Below, one piece after another: positions 17,350-29,578 of a stretch of 38,678 nucleotides of DNA. The notes beneath the pieces were generated by a model that saw only the letters and a list, made by a program, of their open reading frames with translations, did no database searches and was not told the DNA's origin. Position numbers and translations under genes: made by a program. Position 1 is the stretch's first letter; each line of letters opens with the position of its first letter. The stretch is taken from positions 1 to 38,678 of IMG/VR virus record IMGVR_UViG_3300035698_014932; one strand, written 5' to 3'. Origin of the DNA: a virus.

Positions 17350-17584
17350 TGAGGAGATATTAAAAAAGTTTTGAAATTCGATTAGGAATAGTTGAAATAT
17401 AACAAAAGAACACAGAGATTATATTTTAATAAAAGAATTATATCACTGTTCTCCATCTGAATTAGATAAACAAGATGAGAATATCTTATCATTACAATTT
17501 AATATGTTTATGGAAGAAAAAAAGAATGAATTTATACAACAAAAGAGACAAGAACAAAAATTAAAATCTTCTAATAAAAGGTAA
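17083..17584 (+). CDS. tail assembly chaperone, frameshifted long form (gpGT-like)
   Basis: The second frame runs from 17330 (closed upstream by TAA 17327-17329) to TAA 17582-17584 and is +1 relative to the first. A slip at the A-run 17341-17345 (AAA AAG TAA) would let tRNA-Lys re-pair perfectly and continue SNEEILKKFGNSIRNSG...LYHCSPSELDKQDEN, giving about 167 residues. There is no ATG, GTG or TTG near the beginning of the second frame. A -2 slip gives the same frame. CCC at 17335-17337 is an alternative +1 site. The T-domain-like end abuts the tape measure gene by one base. Confidence 0.7.
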
Positions 17585-17585
17585 T

Positions 17586-20144
17586 ATGGCCAATAAAACT
17601 ACATACGAAGTTGATTTAATCTTAAAAGCTCAAAATAAGATAGGTTGAGAGTTAAAAGAATTAGCAAAGCAAGTTAATAAAATAGAAAAAGAAACAAACG
17701 AAGCTTGAAAAGAATTTAAAGAACTATGAAAACAAACAAAAAAAACAGCGAGTACAATATGAAGTGATTTAAGAAAATTATGATGAATTATTGCATGAGT
17801 TTTTGTAGTGAAACAAGTTATTTGATTTGGTGTAGAATTATTTAATTTAGCTTGAAAATTAGAAGTTCTTGACAAAAAAGCAAAAATAGTTTTCTGAGAT
17901 TTTATATGACAAGTTGAACAAGTTGCGGAAGAGTCTGCAAGTAGTTTATGATTGACACAAACTGAATTTGTAAATGCATCGGCATCAGTATGAGATTTAC
18001 TTATACCTATGTGATTTGCTAGAAAAGAGGCAACAAAAATGTCAACTGATATTACTATGCTATCGTGAGCGTTAAGTGAATGGACATGATGAACTAGAAC
18101 AGCTACAGAAGTAAATGAGATATTGGCAAAAGCAATGTTATGAGAAAGAGACTCATTAGTAAGTTTATGAGTAAAAATAAGTGAAATTGATGTACAGGGG
18201 AGATTATTGGCAAAATGAATGGATAAATTAACTTGAAAAGCATTAGAGCAAGCCAAGTGAGTAGCAACATTAGAACTAATTTATGAAAAATCAACAGATG
18301 CACAAACGGCTTTTAAAGAGTGATGAGGTAGTTTAGTTAGACAACAAGCAGAACTTGGAGCTAGTTTAAAATCACTTAAAGAATCATTAGCAAAATCATT
18401 AATACCAGCATTTACGAAATTATTAAAAAAATATAAACCTTTAATAGAAAAAAATATAGAATTAGCAAAAGAATGGTTAGAAAATGAAGATAATATTAAT
18501 AAATTTGCAAAAAGTATAGATGAAGCACTAATTATATTAGATGCTATAATAATAACTATTGGAGACGTAATATGGTTTTTATGAGAAATGAAGGAAATGT
18601 TTAAATTTGTATGAGATGAAACTACAATTTGGGCAGAAAGTGTATGAAAAGATATATTTAAATTAAAAGAATGATTTAAAAATTTATGAGAAAAATGAGA
18701 TGAAATGTGAGATTCAATTGTTCATTGAGTTTTAGATTTAATGAAAGAATGATTTATAATTTGGTGAACTCTAATTTGAGAAACAATTGCAAAAATAAAA
18801 ATAAAATTTAGTGAATTAATAAAAGATGCTAAGAAATGGGGTGCTAATTTAATTCAAGAATTTATAGACTGAATTGGTAATAAAGCTGAGGATTTATGAC
18901 AATCAGTATTAGATTTGGCAAAAAAGATAGAAAATTTTTTAGGTTTTTCATCTCCTACGAAAAAATGACCTTGAAAAAATGCGGATAAATGGATTCCAAA
19001 TATGTTTAAAATGTTTAAAACTTGATTTACTAGATGAGAAATAGAAATATGAAAAGCAGCTTCAAGAATAGCATTAGTCGTAAATGACTGAATAAATAGA
19101 ATTTCAGTATTAGAGATTAAAGATAAATTATTAGATTTTAAAATAGTAGCGTGACAGACTTTCGATGATTTATGAATTCAAATACAATCACAAAAAAAAG
19201 TAGTTGGAGAATTAGTAGATGAATATAAGGATTTAAAAGATAGTGTATCTGACATAGACAAACAAATAGCAGATATTGCAAAGACTTGACTTGAAGAAAT
19301 TGCCTGAAGGGCTGTAGGTGTACAGGATGAGTTAAAATGAATTAATATAGAATTAAAGGCAAATAATAAAGAGTTGGAGGATTCTAAAAAAAATTATATT
19401 GATTGATTAGATATAACAGAAAAAGAAAAAGATGCTTTAAAATTAAAACAAATATGATTAGAAAAAGAATTAAATAAGGATAAAGAATTATTAGAATTAA
19501 AAAAGAAAAAATTAGAAACAGAATTAAATACAGCTAAACAATTTGTATCACAAGAAGATATACAACAAGCAAGATTAGAGGCTGAATCATCTATTACAGA
19601 AAAGATATTTTTTAGAATGGCTGCTAGAATTAGGGAAGCACAGGAAGAAAAGAAAAGATTTACTGAATTAATAGAGGCAAAAAAAGAGTTAATAAAATGA
19701 CAAATTAAAACAGAAGCAGATAATTATAAAACATTAGTTGATCTAAAAAAACAGTTAGATAGTGATTATTTTAAATTATTTTGAGAACATGTACAAAAAC
19801 AATCTAAATCTGTAGAAGATATTATATTAAAAATGCAAGATTTAACTTGATGAAAAAAATGATTAGAAAAAATTAGTACTCCAGAATTTGATAGATTAGA
19901 AGAAGTAAATAAAAGAGAAACATGATGACCAGTAATATCTTGAAGTCCATATATAGTAGGAGAAAAATGACCTGAATTATTCGTTCCAAGTAGTAGTTGA
20001 TCTATTATACCAAATAATGATATTAACAACAGTGTAAATATCAATATGTGATGAGTTAGTGTAAGAAATGAATCAGATATAAATAAAATAGTAAATATGT
20101 TAACAAGAAAAATACAATTAAAAAGGACATATAATATAGCTTAA
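17586..20144 (+). CDS. tape measure protein
   Basis: 852 residues, the second longest gene. N-terminal coiled-coil (LKELAKQVNKIEKETNEAG), a hydrophobic central part (GGIIAGVFVVKQVIGFGVEL, later LIILDAIIITIGDVIWFL) and a region FLGFSSPTKKGPGKNADKWI, a motif common in tape-measure proteins. A long helical tract follows (about residues 560-740). The end GGPVISGSPYIVGEKGPELFVP is the typical C-terminal 'tape measure' signature. The length sets tail length; at about 1.5 angstrom per residue this would suggest a tail near 130 nm. Glycines in these motifs are mainly UGA. Confidence 0.92.
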
Positions 20145-20153
20145 TTTAAAATT

Positions 20154-20990
20154 ATGATTGGTAGTTCATTATTAGCAACAACATCACTGGCAAGTTGATC
20201 TATTCCAACAGAGGTATCTACAACACAAGATAATTTTGTGTTTAATTGATATTCATTAAATAACTGAACTACGAAAAGGGTAAGAGTTAGTAATCACGAT
20301 GATATTTGAGAGATTGAATTGAATTTATTTAACGCTCCAAGAACTGATTGAGGTTGAGTATTATGACATTATTATAGAAGAAAAGATATTACAATAAGTT
20401 TATCACTATCACAAACAACAGCAATATTGCTAAATGATTTAATCGATGATTTTAAGGAAAATACAAGAGAGACTGAATGATATTTGGAAATAACTATTAA
20501 TAGTGAAGTAAGAAGATTAAAAGCAAGTATTAGTAGTTTAGTATTTAATAGGCAATATTTTAATATTACTTTTGTCCAAAATGTAGAAATAGTATTTACA
20601 ACAATAGAGCCGTTTTCCTATGCTAAGACTCTTGAAAATGTAACTTATTATAGTATAACATGAGATCTAAGTGAAGAAATAACAAACAACTGAACAGTAA
20701 AAACAGAAACAATATCATATTTTATATTTTGAACTTGAATTGCTGCTTTAACTAGCATTATTATTACAAGTTGAGATAATACAATGACTATTTCTGAAAC
20801 TATAAGTGATAATGACGTATTAATTATTGATTGAGATCAGAAAACTGTAACAATAGATTGAGTAGATGTTGATTATACTGGAACATTTATAGATTTGGAT
20901 GTTTGAGCGAATCCAATTTTATTTGATTTTGCAGGTTGAGCGACTTTTAGTTGTGATATCACGGTTATACATAAGAAAAAATATAAATAA
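20154..20990 (+). CDS. distal tail protein (Dit-like)
   Basis: 278 residues, directly after the tape measure, as for Dit in siphophages. The beta-rich N-terminal half has FVFNGYSLNNGTTKRVRVSN and RRKDITISLSLSQ, and the middle shows VRRLKASISSLVFNRQYFNIT and VQNVEIVFTTIEPFSYAK, a 'v.i.fttiePfsya' stretch typical of Dit proteins. A C-terminal carbohydrate-binding-like segment follows (SDNDVLIIDGDQKTVTIDGV). Dit forms the hub ring that links the tail tube to the adhesion device. Confidence 0.8.
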
Positions 20991-21000
20991 CTTATATTAA

Positions 21001-22026
21001 ATGATAAAAAAATATCAAGTAAAGACATATTCAAAGAGTTTAGTATATAAGACAACTATAAGTCCGAAAATTATTATGTCTGATATTGTTTTTTCATCTA
21101 ATATAAATTGATGACAATGAGAATTAATTATAGGTTTAGATTTAACATTTACAAATACAAATTATCTTGAATGAGATATAATAAAGGTTACTGAATATGA
21201 TGAAAATAATTCATCTTGAATATTAATATATTATGGTTTTATTAGTAAAATAATTAGAAATATAGATACATGATCTGAAACAATTAATTTGAATTGTATA
21301 TGAATAAGTGGATTACTTAATAATATTGTATTTAATGATTCATGATATACTCCAACCTTAAACCAAGACCCTGCACAAAGTATAAAAGATATCATTGATT
21401 ATTTCAACACACTGTACAGTTGAAGTTTACTAAGTTATTCTTGATGAAATATAGATAATTATTGAAGCAGTATTAATATTTCGTTTGATTATACAACTTG
21501 TTTTGATGCAATTAATGAAATAGTAGAGGCAACAGATTTTCGGTGGTATATAGACCAAGATTGACAAGTATTTTTTAAAGAAAAGCCATCTAGTGCCACA
21601 TATAGATTTACAAATAAAAAAGATATTGAAAATTTACAAATACAAGAAGATTTTGAAAGTGTAGTAAATAAATTATTTTTGGAAAGAAATTGATGAACAA
21701 TTAAAACTTATACAGATGCTACAAGCCAAACAACATATTGAATAAAAGAATTAATGTTGAGTAAAACAGATATACAAGATGAGAATTCGCAAGATATTTT
21801 TTGAGATGATTATATTTCAGAAAATAAAGATCCGAAAAAAAATACTGATATAATTATAAATTCTAAATATAATATAGAGAGTATAAAACCTGGATGAACA
21901 CTAAAAATATTAAATATCGATTATAGCATGACTAATTCCCAAATTTTATGAATTAATTATTCTCCTGATAATATTTCGTTATCAATAGAAAAATTAGTTA
22001 CTTTTGGGGTTGAAGTTGTTTGATAA
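21001..22026 (+). CDS. baseplate hub/Tal-like tail protein
   Basis: 341 residues after Dit. Strand-rich start (YQVKTYSKSLVYKTTISP and LIIGLDLTFTNTNYLEGD) with the hub-like IINLNCIGISGLLNNIV pattern near residue 100 (here ETINLNCIGISGLLNN). The middle (FDAINEIVEATDFRWYIDQD) resembles the tail-associated 'f.ai..i...tgf.w.id' motif. Length is short for Tal proteins with lysis domains, and no peptidase motif is seen, so it is probably structural only. Confidence 0.75.
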
Positions 22027-22046
22027 TATTTCTTAATTAAAACATT

Positions 22047-23408
22047 ATGGCTTTTGAAAAGTATAAAAATACTAACAATTGAAAAACTAAATTTCTTGCT
22101 TGAATAAATGGAAGTGCTACAAGTATGATTTGTACTCCATGAGAATGAGCTTTATTCCCTGCAACATGAGATTTTTTTCTAGTATTAGAAAATTATAATA
22201 GTAGTGATATAGTAATAAAAAGGGAAATTGTAAAATGTACAGCAAGAAGCACTGATACGTTTACGATAGTAAGATGATTTTGAACTTGTGTTTGAGATGA
22301 TTCGGCAACTCCAAAAGTATTAGGAACGACACAATATACTTTTGCTACTGCTGATTATATCAGTGAATATTTTATAAATGAACAGCTTGACGATATACAA
22401 GATGAAGTTGAAAGATTAGAAACAATAAAACTAGATATTGATTGAGAGTTAAGAACTTGAAATTGAGCTTGGAAAATGGGCTATAATGATTGAAGTTGAG
22501 ATGAAACAGAATTTGCATTGTGAGCTGTTTGAACTTATTTAAGATCTTGATGAACATGAGCTCCTCCAGCTTTTTCAGATGTTTGAGCTATTTGAGCTTT
22601 GAAAAAATCAATGACAGCATGAGAAAATATTGATGCGTGAGATTCTTTGAGTTTATGAGCGGATATAGATTGAGCTCAACCGTCGACATCAGAAGAAACT
22701 TTTTGATGAGCGACTGCTATTGATGAAAAAAGATCACAAAAAATAACTATATGAGCGACAAATTGAAATATAACACAGATAAAACTTGATTTAATGAATT
22801 TTAATAGTCCTACTGATAATGTTGAAATAAGAATAGAAACAGATAATGCGTGAGATCCAAGCTGAACACTAGTAGATGCAAACGCTGTTGCAACGATATG
22901 AAGTTGAACTCTTACTTGAACTTTAACAGAATATACTGTAAGTTTCACTTCTTGATTTAGTTTAACAGCTTGAACTTATCATATTGTAATACAAAGAAGT
23001 TGAAGTATTGATGCTACAGATAGATATAAAGTTTGATTATCTACAAATAATAATTGATTACTAGATTGAGCTTCAAAAGTGTTACAAAGTGCAAGTTGGG
23101 TGGTAGCAACTTGAAAATATTTAACTTATGATTTATCCATCGCAGAATTATGAGTATATTTAACAGATGCCACAAGCCTTAATAGGATTAATTTTGCTTG
23201 ATTTGCTGATGAGACAATCACTCTTTGAAATGCAATTGACGTAAATATAAGTTGAATTGACGATAACCAAAGTAGTTTATCATTATGAAAGACTTATTAT
23301 TTGAGTGATACACCGTGAGAAATTTCAACAAGTGCTGGATCTAATTCTGTTATTATTTGAAAATCTTTTAGTGATACAGATATTCTTATAAAAACAGGTG
23401 CATTTTAA
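22047..23408 (+). CDS. tail fibre or receptor-binding protein, 453 aa
   Basis: The N-terminus KFLAGINGSATSMICTPGEG and ALFPATGDFFLVLENYN is the lead-in seen in phage proteins that attach to the baseplate. A helix then follows (EYFINEQLDDIQDEVERLE), after which come beta-rich, Gly/Ser/Thr-rich repeats. The middle IRIETDNAGDPSGTLVDANA and VSFTSGFSLTAGTYHIVIQR resemble carbohydrate-binding jelly-roll modules. The C-terminus has YYLSDTPGEISTSAGSNS, a beta-prism-like knob found in many fibres. A role in surface binding is inferred. Confidence 0.75.
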
Positions 23409-23432
23409 TACTTTATTTTTTAAAAAAATATT

Positions 23433-23723
23433 ATGAAATTAACAATTTGAGCAACAAGTGCTTATATCTATGATGAGTTAACATCGGCACAAAGAATAGC
23501 AATAGATCAAAAAGCGAAAGAGCCGTTTAATAAAGGTTTGGCTATAAAAAATAATACTTCATGAGCTATTATTTATATCGAAACTACTGAAATTGCATCA
23601 ACTACAGCGGGTTGATATCCAATAGAATATGGAGAATCAATAAGTTTAGACCTAGCTGAATTACAATATGTAAGTATTATAAGTGATACGGTTACAACAG
23701 ATGTAAGAATTTTAACTATATAA
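23433..23723 (+). CDS. small structural protein, 96 aa
   Basis: Beta-rich protein beginning KLTIGATSAYIYDELTSAQ with the middle AIKNNTSGAIIYIETTEIAS and PIEYGESISLDLAELQYVS, resembling the small accessory proteins that carry an 'ik.nts..iiyi' motif next to fibre genes in many siphophages. It shares this pattern with the 16448 protein. No catalytic residues. It may be a fibre base plug. Confidence 0.6.
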
Positions 23724-23733
23724 CTTTAAAATT

Positions 23734-26700
23734 ATGAGTGGTAAAATAACAAATTTCCCTAGTAGAAAAGTAAAATTCTATGCTAATAAAGCAGCGTTTC
23801 CAGCCGTTTGAGTTGAATGATATTTATATATTGATGAAGATTTAGACAATATATGGAGGCGGGATTGATCGGCTTATGTAGAATTATGTACAACTTCAAC
23901 TTGAAGTTTTACGACAGTAACAGATCCAGCTTTGAATGTAGCAACAAGTACAGCTAATATTGATAATTATGATTGAGTAATTGTCACATTAACATGAGCT
24001 TGAAACGATCAAACATTACAAGCCCCGACTGATTCAACACCTTGAAAAACTTTTATTGTAACTAATAATGATACAAGTACAGATCCTTTTGATGTAATAG
24101 ACTGAACTCTGACAATTACATTAAAAGTTTGAGAATCTCATAAATATGTTTGGGATTGAAGTGCTTGGATGTGAATAAGTGCCGTTGATGCGTGAGATAT
24201 TGTTTCTATACCTTATGGAAATATAGTTGCAACAAACGTTCAAGACGCACTTAATGAATTAGATGATGAAAAAGTTTGAAAAGATGAATGGTTGCAAAAT
24301 TGAATAGTTGATCGTTCTGATTCTACACTAGCTTTTAATGATTGAACTAGAGTATTTACAATTAATAGGTCTACGCCTTGAAGTTGATCTTATTCTTATT
24401 ATATAGATTGAATTGAATATGTTATTGCTAGTGATGATGTTGATTGAGTAAATACGGTTACATTGACTGATACTGAATGATTATGGTTTATATATTATGA
24501 TTGAGCTACTTTGACAGCTCTAAATTCACCATCAGATTCTCAATTTGAAGATATAATTATAAATAAATGCTTAGTTTCGGCTGTATATTATGACGCAACA
24601 AATAACGTTTGAATATTATATGAAGAAAGACATTGAAATAAAATGGCCCCAGTAACTCACTTATATTTACACGATACTAGATGAATGGCTTATTCTGAAT
24701 GACTAGGTTTATGAGATTTTGTTATTAGTGATTGAACCGATAATGAAGACGCACAATTTAGCATTGCTTCATGAGAATGTTTTGATGAAGATATACAAAT
24801 AGAATTAAATGCAATAAATTCAACAACTTGAAATAATATATTTTACAGAGTTTGATCTGATTGGAGATGGACAACTCAAAGTTGATTTAAGTGTATGACT
24901 TTTTGATGAACAAGTGCAACTAGGTTAGCTTGGGATAATTCTTGAACACTTACAGAAGTAACAGACTGAAAATTCGTATTAGTTCATGTATTTGCAACTA
25001 ATGCTTATGATTGAGATTGTATATCAGTTATATGACAGGCTGAATATTTAAATGCAAACGATGCTAAAGATTGAGCTGAATCAGAAATATCTAATCTAGT
25101 ATTGTGAACGCTACCATCTGCTGAAATGAAACCTATTGCTACAATTATATATCGAACAAAAGATACTTATGCAAATGATGTAAATGCTAAAATTGTACAG
25201 ACCTCTTGATGAGATAATTATATCGATTGGAGAAGGTCAACACTTTCTGCCTGAGTATCTGCTTCAGATCATTGAAGTTTATGAGGGTTAGCAGATGACG
25301 ATCATAATCAATATTTATTATTACTTTGAAGAAGTGGTTGACAAGTAGCAATTTGATGAACTGATAGTTGAGATGATTTAACATTACAAAGTACGAGTAA
25401 TGCAACTAAATGAAATATATTTTTATGAATTGCTAATACTTCTTATTTTGATGAAGTTAATGAAAATTTAATTATAACGTGAGATATATGATTGACTTGA
25501 ACAAGAGTAACTAAATGATGGTTTACAGATTTTGAAGTTACAAATGCGATAACACTACCTAATTGAAGTATTTGAACAACACAAAGTGCTAGCGATAATT
25601 CAACAAAAGTAGCAACAACAGCTTATGTTGATTCGGCTGTATTATTAGAGGATATATGGGATAGGGTTACTTGAACTCCAAATTATGTTATCCCAAAAGT
25701 TGGGGCAGATGATATTTGAGCTACATGAGCAAGAATTACAAAGGGTTGGTTTACTGATATAGATTCGGCAACATCTGTAATAACTCCATTAATTACAAAT
25801 GCGTGAGCTTTATGATTAACCGCCACAGATTCGGCGATAAATGTAACAATTTGAACATGAGCGTGAGATAATTTTGCAATAAATACAACATGATTTGTAT
25901 ACGAATGAGATACTTGACGAGTTTGAATATGAGTTAATCCATTAACAAATATGGCAAGTTGAGATTTAGTCTTAGAATGATGAAGTTTAGTTTTAAACGA
26001 GATAGCTACTCCTACAGCCGACGCTGATTATTGAAAAATCTATACAAAAACCGATAATATTCTATACTTTCAAGATTGAGCAGGAGCAGAAAAAAGTCTA
26101 TTAAGTTCAGAATCTACAATATCTGTATTAACTACAATTTGAACAATAACAACATGAGGATTATGAACTTGATCTGTAATAGGTTGAGCTACAATGATAT
26201 TATGAAGCGACGCTGATTTTGATATGTATTACAGATCGAGTAATATAATGTCAAGAGTAGCACCGAATACAGTGGCAACGCAAAAGGTTTTAGCAATGAC
26301 TTGAACATGATCGGCATGACAAGCCCCAACTTGGGAAACAATATCGGTTTGAGATGTAACAAAAGTAAATACTCCAGTTAATAATGAATTATGAGTTTGG
26401 ACATGAGATTGAACTATAGAAGGAGAAGCAATGCTTACTTTTGTGGATAGTACAAAAACCTTTCAAATATGAGTTTGAGGAGATAATCTTGCGGCAACAT
26501 TAATTTTATTTGATTGACATTGAAATTATCATACTAATTTCATACAAACAACCTCAGTATTAAATATACAGCCTTTGGATTCTGCCGCGACTATTGTAAT
26601 TAATGACAATTGACTAAAAGCCGTTGATTTTAGAATAGAATCAGAATTAGACTCAAATTTATTTTTAACTGATTGAGAATTAAATGTTATTTGAATCTGA

Positions 26701-27402
26701 ACTTCTAGTTTTTGAGGGGCGACGGTTTGAAGATTAACTGTACAATGAACTACGAATGATGGAACAACAAACGTATATGCTTGAAGGGATAGTGATTGAA
26801 CTAATATTTTTACTGTAGATTCAGATTGAAATATTTTAATTAGTTGAGATTTAGGGGTTACAGGATCAAGAGTAACTAAATGATGGTTTACAGATTTAGA
26901 AAGTACTAATGATATTACTATATGAGGAAATGCTTTAGCAACAATATATTCACCTATTGCATGAAGTTCTAGTATAGTAACAACATGAGCATTAAATGCT
27001 TGAAGTATAACAAGTTGATTTGGTAATATAGACAATGGCTCATCTACATTAGATACAGGGGTTACTACTTGTACTACTATTAGAGCATCATCATGACTAG
27101 AAATTAATGCTCAAACATGAACTACTTATACTTTAGTAATATGAGATGCCTGAAAGGTTGTGACCCTTAATAATGAAGCTTCTATTACTTTAACAATTCC
27201 CGCAAATTGAGGAGTAGCTTTTGCCGTATGAACAATAATAAATTTTGAACAACTATGAGCTTGACAAGTAACATTTGCCATTACAACTGATACATTAAAC
27301 AGTAAAGATAGTAATTTAAAACTTACTTGACAATATAGTTGATGTTATATAAGAAAAGTTAGTGCTACAGTTTGGATAATGGTATGAGATTTGGCTTCGT
27401 AG
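23734..27402 (+). CDS. long tail fibre, 1222 aa
   Basis: The longest gene. N-terminal FPAVGVEGYLYIDEDLDNIW (a phage fibre lead-in of the form 'lyid...n..yvwdg') and VWDGSAWMGISAV. Then VQDALNELDDEK, a common fibre trimer-coil motif, then YLHDTRGMAYSEGLGLGDFV and DDDHNQYLLLLGRSGGQV. Three copies of a segment of the form GTRVTKGWFTDFEVTNAI occur near 25502, 25729 and 26870, with DNA identity highest between the first and third. Gly/Ser/Thr-rich beta text continues to the end. It presumably forms a trimeric adhesion fibre. Stop is TAG 27400-27402, followed almost at once by an in-frame TAA. Confidence 0.88.
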
Positions 27403-27472
27403 AGCTAATTAAAGATTAACAACTTTATGACAAACTCCAGAAAAAGCATTTACTTATTAATAATATAATAAT
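27403..27472 (+). other. short intergenic spacer
   Basis: Seventy bases, A/T-rich leader before the next gene. A 13-codon frame at 27427 is too short to support. Confidence 0.5.
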
Positions 27473-28159
27473 ATGCAAATACAAGCCCTTATGGGAGTAA
27501 TATCAAGTAGTACAGTTAGTGCTTCAACAGAAAATCTAATTAGTTGTGATATAAATAATAATAAAGTATATATTCATACTTGAATTACCATTACTATAAC
27601 AAGTAGTTTTTCATGACCTGGCGCAGCCATATCTTGATTAGCAATGGATAGTTCAAATAATTTAGTTGGAAGTGATGTAGCTTCAAATAAAATATTTTTA
27701 TTTACTTGAATTACAAGTACTGTATCAAGTAGTTTTGCGAGTGTTGACGATAATCCTTATTGAGTAACAATAGATAGTTGAGATGATCTTATTAGTTCTG
27801 ATACTGATACTGATAAAATTTATATACATTCTTGAATTACGTCTAGTATATCAAGTAGTTTTGCAGCACCTGGTTGATTTACTACTTGATTAACGGTAGA
27901 TAGTTCAGATAATCTAATTAGTAGTGATGTAGCTGATAATAAGATATATATACATACATGAACTAGCAGTACTATATCAAGTAGTTTTGCCTCACCTAGC
28001 ACTAGTAATTATTGATTAACTATTGATAGTTCAGATAACCTTATTAGTTCTGATACGAATTCTGATTTAATATATCTACATACTTGAATTAGTTCTACTG
28101 TATCAAGTAGTTTTGCATCACCTGGGGGGTTTTGTTCTTGATTAACAATGGAAATTTAA
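27473..28159 (+). CDS. beta-propeller-like repeat protein, 228 aa
   Basis: Five consecutive repeats of about 43 residues, each of the form DNLISSDxxxDKIYIHTGI-ssTiSSSFAsPGG. The conserved core 'SSSFA..pg' is at residues near 40, 82, 125, 168 and 211. The repeat length and the 'glt.Ds.dnLissd...kiyih' pattern match NHL/SBBP-type propeller blades. Five blades are visible and an open or incomplete propeller is possible. The DNA of the repeats is also similar (TATCAAGTAGTTTTGC recurs). Probably a virion surface protein next to the fibre. Confidence 0.75.
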
Positions 28160-28177
28160 TTTTTTATAAAATAAAAT

Positions 28178-28495
28178 ATGAAATATATAAAAGTTACTAT
28201 AACTAAGATTAGAACAGATATACAAACTTCTTTTTCTTATCCAGAAAAATATGATGCTAAGAAATTTAATGTTATTCAATACCAAAACGAATGATTAAAT
28301 TCTGAATATGCAATTGCAACTACTGATGATAATTTTGTAGAATCTAAATGATTAGAAGAACTAAGTTTGTGACAGGCTAAACAATTAATAGATGATTTTG
28401 TTAAATCTGATAAAGATATTAATGATAATAAATTATTAAATTGAAAAACTAGAGATAGTATTATCAAAAATAAACAAGATATTTTATGAAAATAA
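28178..28495 (+). CDS. hypothetical protein, 105 aa
   Basis: A polar, Lys/Asp-rich protein beginning KYIKVTITKIRTDIQTSF, with the end ARLL-free helix KQLIDDFVKSDKDINDN. No family is recognised. It ends in a TAATG overlap with the following gene, so the two are translationally coupled. Position suggests a fibre-associated or assembly factor. Confidence 0.55.
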
Positions 28496-29022
28496 TGATT
28501 GCTATTCCACATATTTGAAATATAAGAGCAGAATTGACACAATTTTTATTAAGTTTAAATTCTTATTGACACGAGGTTAAAATATTTCTTAGTTGGGGAA
28601 GACCTATCACACACAATAGGAATAAAATACTAAATGTCTTTAAAGAAAGTTGATTTGATTATCTACTTATGATTGATAGTGATATAAAACCACCTGATAA
28701 TATAATTGAAATGGTAAACAATAAAGTTGATATATGTTCTGCTGATATACATACAGCTTTATGAAATGAAATTATTAGATTATGATTAGAAAAAGTAGAT
28801 TGATGATATAAAACAAAACAAGTATTAATTGATTGATTAAACGAGGTAGATGCGACTTGAACTTGATGTATGTTATTATCTAAAAAAATAATAGATGATG
28901 TATGACAATTCGAATGAGATAGTGAAGATTTTAATTATTGTGAAAGAGCTATAAATAAATGATATAAAGTATATTATGATACTAGATACAAGTGTAAGCA
29001 TTTTCAAATATATCCAATGTAA
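28495..29022 (+). CDS. glycosyltransferase-like protein (GT-A fold)
   Basis: 175 residues. The text FLSWGRPITHNRNKILNVFK followed by GFDYLLMIDSDIKPPDNIIE is the signature of the small GT-A/GT2-like phage proteins, where DSD is the metal- and nucleotide-sugar-binding DxD motif (about residues 61-63). A later GTGCMLLSKKIIDDVGQFEGD and EDFNYCERAINKGYKVYYD carry the second acidic ED motif. It might glycosylate a virion protein or modify host surface sugars. Several glycines are UGA. It shares a one-base overlap with the 28178 gene. Confidence 0.85.
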
Positions 29023-29054
29023 TTTTATTTGAATAACTATTAATTTTAGTTAAT

Positions 29055-29252
29055 ATGAATAAAACAGTCTTTCTAATAGAACAAGCTAATTGAAAATACA
29101 CTGTTTTTGATGGACACCATTTAGGGGAATATATGCAAAAGATTAAAAGATCCACTTTTGCTATACTAAATAAAACTGAACTAGAATACGCAAATGATAA
29201 TGAACAATGGATTAAGAATGTTATGGATAATAATGACCGTAGACCTATTTAA
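29055..29252 (+). CDS. small hypothetical protein, 65 aa
   Basis: ATG 29055 to TAA 29250-29252. Sequence is polar with an aromatic start (TVFLIEQANGKYTVFDGHHL) and an Arg/Pro end (DNNDRRPI). No family is recognised. It lies between the glycosyltransferase and the membrane-protein genes. Confidence 0.55.
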
Positions 29253-29269
29253 TTTTTAACTTATTAACA

Positions 29270-29578
29270 GTGAAAACTTTCAAAGATTTTATCTTTTCCT
29301 TTAAGCCTGGGACTATCATTGTTATGATTGTTTGTATTATTTCAGTAGTAACAACAATATCAACAGTTTATTCATCTTTAGCATTCAAGATGTCAAGACT
29401 AGAAATAAGGCAAGATCATGTGGCAGAATTATATGAGAGTACTAAAGAAAAATATACAGCAGTACAGGAAAAACAGTATCAATCAGATATGATTATAATA
29501 GAAATAAAAACAAAATTAACTTGAATAGAAGCAATGTTAGTAGATATTAAACAACAATTAATATGATGAAAATATTAA
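29270..29578 (+). CDS. membrane-anchored coiled-coil protein (lysis cassette?)
   Basis: 102 residues from GTG 29270, the only start upstream of the hydrophobic segment TIIVMIVCIISVVTTISTVY (about residues 15-34). After it comes a charged helix (MSRLEIRQDHVAELYEST) to the end. One N-terminal anchor plus a coiled-coil tail resembles spanin-like or holin-accessory proteins. It overlaps the next gene by 13 bases and precedes the holin-like gene and peptidase, which supports a lysis cassette. Confidence 0.6.

Noticed and set aside
17630-18256. 208-codon minus-strand frame
   Set aside because: It lies entirely antisense to the tape-measure gene, which has clear motifs on the + strand; its composition is that of an antisense shadow.
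26529-27035. 168-codon minus-strand frame
   Set aside because: Antisense to the long tail fibre; no recognisable motif.
27427-27468. 13-codon frame MTNSRKSIYLLII
   Set aside because: Too short and between a gene end and a normal leader.
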